Of a stretch of DNA of 64,000 bases, positions 56,904-64,000 are shown piece by piece. The stretch spans positions 62,001 through 126,000 of the forward strand of contig NZ_JBHLWA010000001.1 in assembly GCF_042433085.1 (NCBI RefSeq). Reading direction: 5' to 3'. The stretch's first letter is position 1. Each line of letters begins with the position of its first letter. The position numbers and the translations under genes were made by a program. This DNA comes from Gallibacterium melopsittaci (GTDB taxonomy: Bacteria > Pseudomonadota > Gammaproteobacteria > Enterobacterales > Pasteurellaceae). Below the pieces are notes generated by a model. It had not been told where the DNA came from. It did not search any database and saw only the letters and a program-made list of their open reading frames with translations.

Positions 56904-57069
56904 GATGTTGTTTCTTTAGTTTTAATTCTTCGCTCTTGAAATACCAGTTAACTAAAAATGTGGCGATACCAAGCCCAATCCCGATGAGTGACGCCCATTC
57001 ATTGATTGACAATCCGCTCAAAAATGAGAGGACTGCACCCCAATATGCATAAGTTGTTGAATCTTTCAT
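56884..57069 (-). CDS. Holin
   Basis: 61 aa from the ATG at 57069 (GGGA upstream). Two membrane segments (residues 5-20 and 27-45) and a charged C-terminus KSEELKLKKQHHDEESH. Directly before the SAR endolysin, so likely a pinholin or small holin. Confidence 0.82.
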   Translation of the reverse strand: MKDSTTYAYWGAVLSFLSGLSINEWASLIGIGLGIATFLVNWYFKSEELKLKKQHHDEESH

Positions 57070-57071
57070 AT

Positions 57072-57281
57072 TTAGTCCCACAGATTCACGGATTGAATCG
57101 TTTTTCCTTGTTTAATCGTTTCATAATCTGGCAAATTGACTTCCGTTCCCATTTCAATAATCTCCGTTTCGGTAAGATGTGGATTGAGAGCTAATGTTGG
57201 CTCTAGCAAGCCGTCAACCCGACCAAAATAGCGGTAAATGATGGCATCTAAGTTGTCATTTTGTATTGCAAACACTTTCAT
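57072..57281 (-). CDS. X: Tail protein X
   Basis: 69 aa LysM-like gpX (GRVDGLLEPTLALNPHLTE, EMGTEVNLPDY). Overlaps L by 4 bp. Confidence 0.92.
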   Translation of the reverse strand: MKVFAIQNDNLDAIIYRYFGRVDGLLEPTLALNPHLTETEIIEMGTEVNLPDYETIKQGKTIQSVNLWD

Positions 57282-57793
57282 AGTAATGTCGCTGTGATTT
57301 TTGGTTTGCCGAGTATTGCACGGATTGCAAAGCGCGCATCTCGCCGTAAATCGCCGATACTTTCTTCCAACATCATCATGCGTTTTTCGCCGTCGTTAGT
57401 GAGATCGTAACTTGCATAACGTTCATACAGTGTTGCTACCGCTAAGCAATAAACGGCACGTAAGTAGTAATAGCTTTGTTGATTTTGGTTATCAATCATT
57501 ACACTTTTAATGTTTGCAAGTGTAGTAACGTTAGCTTCGAGTTGTTTAGCTTTAAATGCTTCTAGCTCCGTATTTACATCTAGCACGGCGTGTAATGTAG
57601 CCTCTTTTAGACGTTCGTTTGATACATTGCTATCAATTCGCATTGCGTTGCGTAATGATGTTAGTTCAATGTTTGGATAAAATGGATCGTTATTGATGAT
57701 GTCGTTTGCGGGTTGCGATTGTTCAATGTTTTTTTGTACTGTTGGCATAGCAAGATCATCATCTGGGTACATAGTAATCGTAAGATCTGCCAT
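57278..57793 (-). CDS. L: Head completion protein L
   Basis: 171 aa gpL type; it closes the head-tail joint. Contains NDPFYPNIELTSLRNAMRID. Followed by X. The 93-bp gap upstream, before M, has a short GC-rich inverted repeat but no ORF. Confidence 0.9.
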   Translation of the reverse strand: MADLTITMYPDDDLAMPTVQKNIEQSQPANDIINNDPFYPNIELTSLRNAMRIDSNVSNERLKEATLHAVLDVNTELEAFKAKQLEANVTTLANIKSVMIDNQNQQSYYYLRAVYCLAVATLYERYASYDLTNDGEKRMMMLEESIGDLRRDARFAIRAILGKPKITATLL

Positions 57794-57886
57794 TTTGTTA
57801 CTCCTTAAAAAAACGGGGTGAGGATTACTTAATCACCTCGAAGAGGCTTTTTCATCCGCCCCGTGCGTTGCGTGGTCGCATTCTTT

Positions 57887-58546
57887 CTATTCGGTTTCTT
57901 CGATTAAATTTAATTTTTTGCGCAAGGCCTTAATTTCACCTTTAACCCCGACATTTTGGTTAAGTGATAAAGCACGAGTTAAATTGATTAACGCTTGTTC
58001 TGGGTTACTTTCTTTTTGTTGTAAGCCCAATTCTTTCAGTAATCGCGCACGGCTTTCATCGGGCATATCGCTATTTTGAGTGATGTCATTTGCTTTTAGT
58101 AATAAATTCAAATCAAATGCTTGATTTAATGTTGCTGCTTTACTTGCTGCGTCGGCAAACTCTTCGGCGATTGCGGTTGCGGTGGTGCGGTTAAATCCCT
58201 CTGGCAATGTGAGGTCGTGGAAAAGAGCATATTCACCGATTTTTAACGCTAATTCATATTCGCCACAATCTGTTGCCCAAATAAGCCACATCATTAATAC
58301 ATCGTCTTGGCGTCCTGTTCCTGCTTGCATGACACCGTTAATCCAGTCGAGGTAGTCGGGCAAGATTTTGCGTTTGTATTCCGCCTTGGCTTCTTTTGAT
58401 TGGATATTGCTTAAATCTTTTTTATGCCGCGCGAGCAAGTACAACATCTTGTCGTACTCGCTAAGGTGTGCCAGATCTTGTTGCTCGCCCTGTAACTGTG
58501 CAGCAATATGCTGCACATGGCGTTGAGCGGGTGATAATCTTTTCAT
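57887..58546 (-). CDS. M: Small terminase subunit M
   Basis: 219 aa gpM type endonuclease subunit (SPAQRHVQHIAAQLQGEQ at the N-terminus, NGVMQAGTGRQDDVLM in the middle). Cuts cos with P. Overlaps N by one base. Confidence 0.94.
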   Translation of the reverse strand: MKRLSPAQRHVQHIAAQLQGEQQDLAHLSEYDKMLYLLARHKKDLSNIQSKEAKAEYKRKILPDYLDWINGVMQAGTGRQDDVLMMWLIWATDCGEYELALKIGEYALFHDLTLPEGFNRTTATAIAEEFADAASKAATLNQAFDLNLLLKANDITQNSDMPDESRARLLKELGLQQKESNPEQALINLTRALSLNQNVGVKGEIKALRKKLNLIEETE

Positions 58547-59589
58547 TATGCTGCGTCCTCAAAAGTAATATTTTCGATCAATGCGGCACAATCGTAGTCT
58601 TCAATCTTGAAATCAATGTTTTTCGAGATGTAATCTTCAATACGATTACGCTTCGGATTGTTGATAATCGCACGGCGTAGCGATTGAGTTTGATAATAAA
58701 CAGATAGATTATCTAATCGAGTAATCAAAATTGCATTAGCGGGGAAATATGGTACGCGAATCGCTTTCAAGCCACCGATTTGTTTTTGTGACATAATGAT
58801 TTGTCCCGCTAATTCCTCGGTCGGCTCAGTAGTTTTGTTGACCATTTGGAAATATTTATCATTCAGGATTTCTCGGCCACAAATTGCAACTAATTCGGTA
58901 TCATCGGCATACACTTCACTAATTAAATTGTTCGTTGCGTCTAATACAAGTGCATCAAGATTTTCATAACCTTTGCCTGCGTTTGCCCCTGTTCCTTGTC
59001 CTTTTCCAACTTTGATTTTATTTTCAGTGGTTGATCCGTTCATCACGTGCGTTGGCATATCTTCACGGAGTTGTTGTAACCAACCTTTTTTAACATCTTG
59101 TAGCAGAGTATTGCTGTTCGGGTTTGATGTTTCCGAACGGCTCGTGCCGTTTAATGCCATCATAATGATATTAAGTGCAATGGTGCGTTGGGTCTGATTG
59201 GCTAATTTTTGTTGGAAATCAGGGAATTTAGCCCATTGATCTAAGCGTTGGTAAGTGATGTGAGTGTCAAAATTCACTTGTTCGCAGAGATATTTGCGAG
59301 AGTCTAATTTTGCAATATCTTTTGTATCACGATCTTTTGCGTTGGTGTCAGTAGTACTAGCGATAACATTCGCAACTGACAAACCGATTAATTCTCCTGT
59401 CATTTCGTCAACATTGACAGAATTGACTTTTTGCAAAAATTCGGAACTTAACAGCACTTTTTCAAACAATTTTTGCTCTGGTGTTGGCTCAACGGAAAAT
59501 CCCTCTGCGACATCTTTTTCAGTAATTCCATTAAGTTGAGCAATACGAGCAACGTAAGCATTATATTGTTGTTTTGTAGTATTTTTCAT
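58546..59589 (-). CDS. N: Major capsid protein N
   Basis: 347 aa gpN type (NTTKQQYNAYVARIAQLNGI, ERLVP-type core and LSVYYQTQSLRRAIINNPKR). Forms the icosahedral head. Confidence 0.96.
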   Translation of the reverse strand: MKNTTKQQYNAYVARIAQLNGITEKDVAEGFSVEPTPEQKLFEKVLLSSEFLQKVNSVNVDEMTGELIGLSVANVIASTTDTNAKDRDTKDIAKLDSRKYLCEQVNFDTHITYQRLDQWAKFPDFQQKLANQTQRTIALNIIMMALNGTSRSETSNPNSNTLLQDVKKGWLQQLREDMPTHVMNGSTTENKIKVGKGQGTGANAGKGYENLDALVLDATNNLISEVYADDTELVAICGREILNDKYFQMVNKTTEPTEELAGQIIMSQKQIGGLKAIRVPYFPANAILITRLDNLSVYYQTQSLRRAIINNPKRNRIEDYISKNIDFKIEDYDCAALIENITFEDAA

Positions 59590-59604
59590 TGTGCGTTCCT
59601 TAAA

Positions 59605-60375
59605 TTAGCAATCTGTTTCAATCATTGATTTTTCTGCACCCGTAATTACTGGGCGATTAAATTCAACGGGTTCTTTTTCTAGAGTAGTGATTTTTTGTTC
59701 TAACGCTTGTAATTGTTGTGTAAGATTTTCGTTTTCTTCTTGAACTTGCTTAATTTGTTCAGTTAATAACGTGCTAACATCTTCCAACGTTTTGTAGAGT
59801 TGCTGTTCTGTTTGCTTTGAGTTTTCTTTCGCTGTAAACATTGCTTTGAGTTTATCTAGCAAACTTTCTTTTTCTTGCTCTTCAAGTTCTAGCGTAAATT
59901 CGATCGCTTCTGAAAATAAGTTATCTTTATCTTGTTTGCGGTGTGCCAATGGGTTTTGTTTTGCTTGTGCGGAAAAGGCAAGCATTTCTGTTCCCAAACT
60001 TGCTGGGTCATCTGTAACTGCAAGCCCGACAAGATAAGCACTGTTTAAATCAGCAAAATTTGGGTTGACTTCAATCGACGTGTAAACTTTTTGTTTATTT
60101 TTTACCATTTCGATTAAGTCTTTTGTCGGTTCAATTTGTGCTAACAAACGGAGCTTTCCGTCGCGTTCTTCGGTTTTTAACGCTAACACATCGCCAAGGC
60201 GTTTAAAGTCACCATCTGGAAAAATCCCTTTAAAGTGTTCTAGATTGACTCTTGCACCATAGATTTTTGGATCGTAATTAGCCGCCATTTCTTCTAGCCA
60301 TTTACGTTCAATATTACGTCCGTCTGCGGTTGCACCTTCAGTCGCAACGACAAACCACTTAGATTTTGTTGACAT
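59605..60375 (-). CDS. O: Capsid scaffold/protease O
   Basis: 256 aa. The N-terminal Ser-protease domain (residues 1-140, KSKWFVVATEGATADGR, LVGLAVTDDPASLGTE) and the coiled-coil scaffold (residues 190-240). First gene of the O-N-M-L operon, divergent from P. Confidence 0.95.
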   Translation of the reverse strand: MSTKSKWFVVATEGATADGRNIERKWLEEMAANYDPKIYGARVNLEHFKGIFPDGDFKRLGDVLALKTEERDGKLRLLAQIEPTKDLIEMVKNKQKVYTSIEVNPNFADLNSAYLVGLAVTDDPASLGTEMLAFSAQAKQNPLAHRKQDKDNLFSEAIEFTLELEEQEKESLLDKLKAMFTAKENSKQTEQQLYKTLEDVSTLLTEQIKQVQEENENLTQQLQALEQKITTLEKEPVEFNRPVITGAEKSMIETDC

Positions 60376-60447
60376 AGTTTTTTTGCTCCGTTTTTAAGAT
60401 TGCCAACAATATTGAACGCTTAAAAATATTTTTCTATTTTTGTCTTG

Positions 60448-60466
60448 TGTGAAATTAGCAATCACA
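60448..60466. promoter_or_regulatory. Late-promoter activator dyad between O and P
   Basis: TGTGA-AATTAGCAA-TCACA, centred between divergent O (start 60375) and P (start 60512). In P2 this gap holds the two divergent late promoters PO and PP. Confidence 0.65.
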
Positions 60467-60511
60467 AATAACAAAACAAGCCAATATCTATGTGCTGTCT
60501 ATGATTAACGC

Positions 60512-62281
60512 ATGGAAAAAGAAAACATTAAAACAACACTATCTGCAGAACAAAAACGCCAAGCTCAAATCATGTATTGGGCTGGTTATCGTATTACCGA
60601 AATTGCGAAAACCTTAGCAATTCCCGCCTCGACAATATCAAGCTGGAAAGAACGTGAAAGATGGGAAGATACCGCACCAGTTGGGCGAGTAGAAGTCTCT
60701 TTAGAGGCTAGACTTTGTTTATTGATTAACAAAGACGACAAAACAGGTCATGACTTCAAAGAAATAGATTTACTAAGTCGTCAAATGGAGCGGATTGCTC
60801 GAATCAAGAAATATAGTAACGGCGGGGGTAATGAAACTGATCTTAACCCTAAGATTAAAAGCCGTTATAAATCGGAGCGGAAACAAGCTGAAAAGAATGC
60901 GATTAATGAGGAACAGGAAGAAGCATTAATTAATAGCTTTTTGTCTGAAATGTTTGCGTATCAGCGAAGATGGTACGACGCTGGGCTGCAATATCGGATT
61001 CGCAATATTTTAAAAAGTCGTCAAATCGGTGCGACTTATTATTTTGCGCACGAAGCTTTTATTGATTCGCTAAAAACAGGGCGGAATCAGATCTTTTTAT
61101 CGGCGAGTAAAAAACAAGCTTTACAATTTCGTAGTTACATTTGTGATTATGCAAAAAAAACAGCGGATGTGGATTTAAAAGGTGAAACAATCAAATTACC
61201 TAATCAAGCCGAATTGATTTTTTTAGGAACAAATTCAAACACCGCACAATCTTATCACGGCAATTTGTATTTTGACGAAATTTTCTGGGTGCCTCGTTTT
61301 GAAGAAATTCGCAAAGTGGCATCTGGCATGGCATCACAAAAGCAATTTAGACAAACTTATTTTTCTACCCCATCTGCGATTTCTCATTCCGCTTATCCTT
61401 TTTGGTCGGGACAACGTTTTAATAAAGGGCGACCGGCGGATCAGCGACAAGAATTTAATTTATCGCACGATTATTTAAAAGCTGGTCGACTAATGCCTGA
61501 TGGGCAGTGGCGTCAGATTGTAACAATTTATGATGCAGAAGCAGGCGGTTGTAATCTATTTGATATTGAAGCGTTGAAACTTGAATATTCTGTTGATGAG
61601 TTTGAGCAGCTATTTTTATGCCAATTTATTGACGATAACAGTAGCGTATTTAAGTTTATTGATTTACAGAAGTGCGGGATTGATTCGCTTGAGGAATGGC
61701 GCGATTTTAATCCATTTTATCAACGGCCGTTTGGTAATCGTCCTGTATGGATTGGCTATGATCCCGCTTATACAGGAGATAGGGCCGCGTTGGTAATTGT
61801 TGCTCCGCCTGCGGTTGAGGGCGGTAAGTTTAGATTGCTGCATTATCAAACTTTTCACGGCATGGATTTTGAGCAGCAAGCTGCACGAATTAAGCATTAT
61901 TGTGATTGCTATAATGTGGCACGTATTACGATTGACAAGACGGGTATGGGGGAGGGCGTTTTTCAGTTAGTGAGCAAGTTTTTTCCTACTGCACAGGGGC
62001 TATCTTATAACTTAGATATAAAAAATGAGATGGTCTTAAAAACGTTAAATATTATTCAGAAACGCCGTTTTGAGTTCGATCAAGGGGATAAAGATATTAT
62101 TACTAGCTTTATGACGATTAAAAAACAAGTCACGAAATCAGGACGTCAAATTACTTATATATCTGATCGCTCGGAAGAAGCCAGTCACGGCGATATTGCG
62201 TGGGCAATTATGAGCTGCTTTATTAATGAGCCTTACGACGCTAAAACCAACACCTCTGCCAGAATTATTGAATTTCACTAA
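60512..62281 (+). CDS. P: Large terminase subunit P
   Basis: 589 aa gpP type. N-terminal helix-turn-helix (YWAGYRITEIAKTLAIPASTISSWK), ATPase region with KSRQIGATYYFAHEA and Walker B LYFDEIFW (near 255), C-terminal nuclease with YDPAYTGDRAAL (near 420). It packages DNA from cos. Confidence 0.96.
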   Translation: MEKENIKTTLSAEQKRQAQIMYWAGYRITEIAKTLAIPASTISSWKERERWEDTAPVGRVEVSLEARLCLLINKDDKTGHDFKEIDLLSRQMERIARIKKYSNGGGNETDLNPKIKSRYKSERKQAEKNAINEEQEEALINSFLSEMFAYQRRWYDAGLQYRIRNILKSRQIGATYYFAHEAFIDSLKTGRNQIFLSASKKQALQFRSYICDYAKKTADVDLKGETIKLPNQAELIFLGTNSNTAQSYHGNLYFDEIFWVPRFEEIRKVASGMASQKQFRQTYFSTPSAISHSAYPFWSGQRFNKGRPADQRQEFNLSHDYLKAGRLMPDGQWRQIVTIYDAEAGGCNLFDIEALKLEYSVDEFEQLFLCQFIDDNSSVFKFIDLQKCGIDSLEEWRDFNPFYQRPFGNRPVWIGYDPAYTGDRAALVIVAPPAVEGGKFRLLHYQTFHGMDFEQQAARIKHYCDCYNVARITIDKTGMGEGVFQLVSKFFPTAQGLSYNLDIKNEMVLKTLNIIQKRRFEFDQGDKDIITSFMTIKKQVTKSGRQITYISDRSEEASHGDIAWAIMSCFINEPYDAKTNTSARIIEFH

Positions 62282-62293
62282 AAGGAACTAACA

Positions 62294-63295
62294 ATGACTA
62301 CACAACCCAAACTATTTGCTTTTGATGATCCAATCCCTGTTATTGATAAAGCGGAGATTTTATCTTACTTTGAAAGTGCGATTTATCTTAATAAGTATTA
62401 TACAACGCCAGTTAACTTTACTGGTTTAGCAAAAGCATTTCACTCAACTTCATATCATTCAACTGCACTTACAGTAAAGAAAAATATTTTATTAAGTACA
62501 TTGCAAACATCTTATTTAATCTCACGTTTGGACTTAGAACGATTTGTCTTAGATTATTTGATCTTTGGCAATGCTTATTTTTATATTCACAAAAATAAAT
62601 TTGGAATGCCGGTTAGACTGCAAGCTATGTTAGCAAAGTATGTCAGAAAAGGTGTTAAAGATGGAATTTATTATCAAGTCACTAATTTTGTAGAGGACTT
62701 TGAATTTCCTAAAGATAGTATTTATCACTTTATCCAACCCGATTTTAACCAAGAGATTTACGGTTTACCCGAATATTTATCTGCATTACAGTCTTCATTC
62801 TTAAATGAAGCGGCTACTTTATTTCGCCGCAAATATTATATTAATGGCGCTCATGCAGGAAGTATTATCTATTTGACTGATCCGCTACAATCGGAAGCGA
62901 GTATTGATAACTTGGAACAGCAGATCAAATCGGCAAAGGGAAAAGGTAATTTTAAAAACCTTTTTATCTATTCGCCAAATGGTAAAGAGAAAGGATTGCA
63001 AGTAATACCGTTATCAGATATTACGGCGAAAGATGAATTCTTGAACGTTAAGAACACTAGCCGCGATGACATCTTAGCCGCGCACCGAGTGCCTCCTCAA
63101 TTACTCGGCATTATTCCGAATAATACTGGTGGTTTCGGTGATGTGGAAAAAGCAGGCAAAGTCTTTTTCATCAATGAAATCGAACCATTGCAGCGAAAAC
63201 TTAATGAAATAAATATCTGGTTTAGAGATAATTATAATATTCAACAAGATTTGATTAAGTTTAGTAATTACAGACTGCTAGACACAGAAAATTAA
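62294..63295 (+). CDS. Q: Portal protein Q
   Basis: 333 aa gpQ/PBSX-type portal (FTGLAKAFHSTSYHSTAL, RVPPQLLGIIPNNTGGFGDVEKA). Twelve copies form the head vertex. 12 bp after P; terminator follows. Confidence 0.95.
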   Translation: MTTQPKLFAFDDPIPVIDKAEILSYFESAIYLNKYYTTPVNFTGLAKAFHSTSYHSTALTVKKNILLSTLQTSYLISRLDLERFVLDYLIFGNAYFYIHKNKFGMPVRLQAMLAKYVRKGVKDGIYYQVTNFVEDFEFPKDSIYHFIQPDFNQEIYGLPEYLSALQSSFLNEAATLFRRKYYINGAHAGSIIYLTDPLQSEASIDNLEQQIKSAKGKGNFKNLFIYSPNGKEKGLQVIPLSDITAKDEFLNVKNTSRDDILAAHRVPPQLLGIIPNNTGGFGDVEKAGKVFFINEIEPLQRKLNEINIWFRDNYNIQQDLIKFSNYRLLDTEN

Positions 63296-63322
63296 TTTAT
63301 ATTTTTATAATCAGATAAAAGT

Positions 63323-63357
63323 AAAAAGCTATTGAGTGTTTTCTCAATAGCTTTTTT
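63323..63357 (+). terminator. Terminator after Q
   Basis: AAAAAGCTATTGAG/CTCAATAGCTTTTTT, 14-bp stem plus T-run. The 552 bp between Q and cas1 otherwise hold cos-like, arm-like and attR sites. Confidence 0.9.
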
Positions 63358-63389
63358 CTTTTTTGATGTTCGTTACCAAAAAATCGCGA

Positions 63390-63411
63390 TGCGTACCTCG
63401 CCACGCCCGCA
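63390..63411 (-). other. Candidate cos site
   Basis: On the minus strand GTGCGGGCGTGGCGAGGTACGC: an isolated GC-rich patch in an AT-rich gap, similar to P2 cos (GGCGAGGCGGGG). cos adjoins the Q 3' end in P2. The exact nick positions are not derivable. Confidence 0.45.
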
Positions 63412-63452
63412 CAATAAAAGTGTAGAAAATTACGCAAAAACGCAAACATCAC

Positions 63453-63560
63453 AGATCCTTTTTATAGCTAACAGATCTTCTATTTGATACCAGATCTTTT
63501 TTAACGCATTTTTACGCAAAACTTTGCATTTTTATGATCTAAAAAGATCGCATTAATATG
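63453..63560. repeat. Repeats next to attR, possible integrase/Cox arm sites
   Basis: CAGATC followed by T-rich sequence recurs three times in 63453-63515. ACGCA(A/T)(A/T) motifs and a related GATCTAAAAAGATC dyad follow (63536-63549). Such clusters flank attP cores. Assignment is by position only. Confidence 0.4.
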
Positions 63561-63671
63561 ACTTAAATCATTAAATTGCTAAAAAGTAGTAATAGATTAC
63601 TTATTAAAAAATAAGCTGATATTTTTGCACAAATAATAATATAAGTTATTGATAATATTTAATTTATTAAT

Positions 63672-63733
63672 CCTAAAATATGACTCCAAATGTTTGCCCC
63701 TCTATTTTTCCCGAATAGAGGGGATTTTTTTAT
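63672..63733. repeat. attR
   Basis: Matches attL over 62 bp with four changes. Two of these form a compensatory pair within the terminator stem (CCCCTCTATT/AATAGAGGGG). The host 3' end of the sRNA-like gene would lie here. Confidence 0.85.
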
Positions 63734-63847
63734 ATCTAATTTAGTTAAATCAACATTTTATTTTTCTTTTCTTATAAAGAACCAGTATCCTATATTAATG
63801 ATTTAGCTTACACCCTATGCTTTGCCGCATTAAAATAAGGACTGGTT

Positions 63848-64000
63848 ATGCGCAATAAAAAAGATTATCTTTCCTCCTCACATCTCCAAACAATTCTCCA
63901 TTCTAAACGAGCCAATATCTATTATTTAGAGCATTGTCGAATCTTGCTGAACGGCGGCAGAGTAGAATATGTAACGGATCAAGGTAAAGAATCCTTTTAT
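63848..64000 (+). CDS. cas1: CRISPR-associated Cas1, type I-F, partial
   Basis: 51 codons to the window end. LQTILHSKRANIYYLEHC then RILLNGGRVEYVTDQGK is the distinctive N-terminus of I-F Cas1, the integrase of spacer acquisition. ATG at 63848 has AAGGA upstream. cas2-3, csy genes and the array would follow to the right, outside the window. Confidence 0.85.
   Translation, partial: MRNKKDYLSSSHLQTILHSKRANIYYLEHCRILLNGGRVEYVTDQGKESFY

Larger units (their letters stand above)
30491..63733. mobile_element. P2/HP1-type myophage prophage, about 33 kb
   Basis: Bounded by attL and attR, with integrase at the left end. It has CI/Cro-like control, replication protein A, a full set of P2-type head (Q P O N M L), tail (X R S T V W J I H FI FII E U D) and lysis genes, and no obviously broken structural gene. 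Late genes run right to left, with Q next to attR and D next to the immunity region. The tail-fibre cassette array and two opposite-strand cargo segments distinguish it from P2. It is probably intact and inducible. Confidence 0.95.

Noticed and set aside
60448..60466. CRP site (TGTGA...TCACA)
   Set aside because: CRP sites have a 6-nt spacer; here it is 9 nt in all three copies and they occur at phage late promoters.

Overview
The window is an AT-rich gammaproteobacterial chromosome, most likely Pasteurellaceae. This rests on the host gene content (rng-tldD, divergent metE/metR, apbC/metG, rsmC, ybbN-trxB-cydDC, rnhA/dnaQ, trhP) and on an HP1/P2-type prophage. The genus cannot be fixed from sequence alone.

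Host part, 1-30490: tldD (cut by the window start) and rng; metE with its regulator metR; a YeaL-type membrane protein; tRNA-Leu(CAA); apbC and metG, divergent; rsmC; a very large autotransporter (11790-18919) that is out of frame in this sequence because of a 9-G tract in its signal region, so it looks phase-variable and OFF; ybbN-trxB-cydD-cydC; a small tandem duplication beside a BCCT transporter; rnhA/dnaQ; trhP. After the prophage the host resumes with the first 51 codons of a type I-F cas1 (63848 onward).

Prophage, 30491-63733 (about 33 kb): a P2-family myophage flanked by 62-bp att repeats. The left repeat lies directly behind a strong host promoter and ends in a hairpin plus T-tract. 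The phage therefore appears to sit in a small-RNA-like gene whose 3' end it replaces. Early block: integrase with an almost perfect LexA box upstream, replication protein A, small early genes, Ogr-like zinc finger, Cro-like and CI-like regulators. Cargo downstream of CI: two small secreted proteins, two tiny related ORFs and a SLATT-like membrane protein. Late block, mostly on the minus strand: D, U, an NlpC/P60-like protein, a DUF4376 protein, E/E' with a -1 frameshift site, FII, FI, then H, I, J, W, V, T, S, R, lysis genes, X, L, M, N, O. P and Q diverge on the plus strand. A TGTGA-N9-TCACA dyad sits at each of the three intergenic places where the four P2 late promoters are expected.

The most striking structure is at 45457-48071. 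The tail-fibre gene H is followed by an array of ten silent C-terminal cassettes (11 alternative ends including the one now in use). Every cassette begins at a short recombination-like core, CCAAGGGGGA, in either orientation, in frame as Gln-Gly-Gly. A second tyrosine recombinase gene (44288-45316) stands next to the array. This is the architecture of a shufflon, here built on a P2-like phage receptor-binding protein: inversions between oppositely oriented cores would swap the fibre tip and so the host range.
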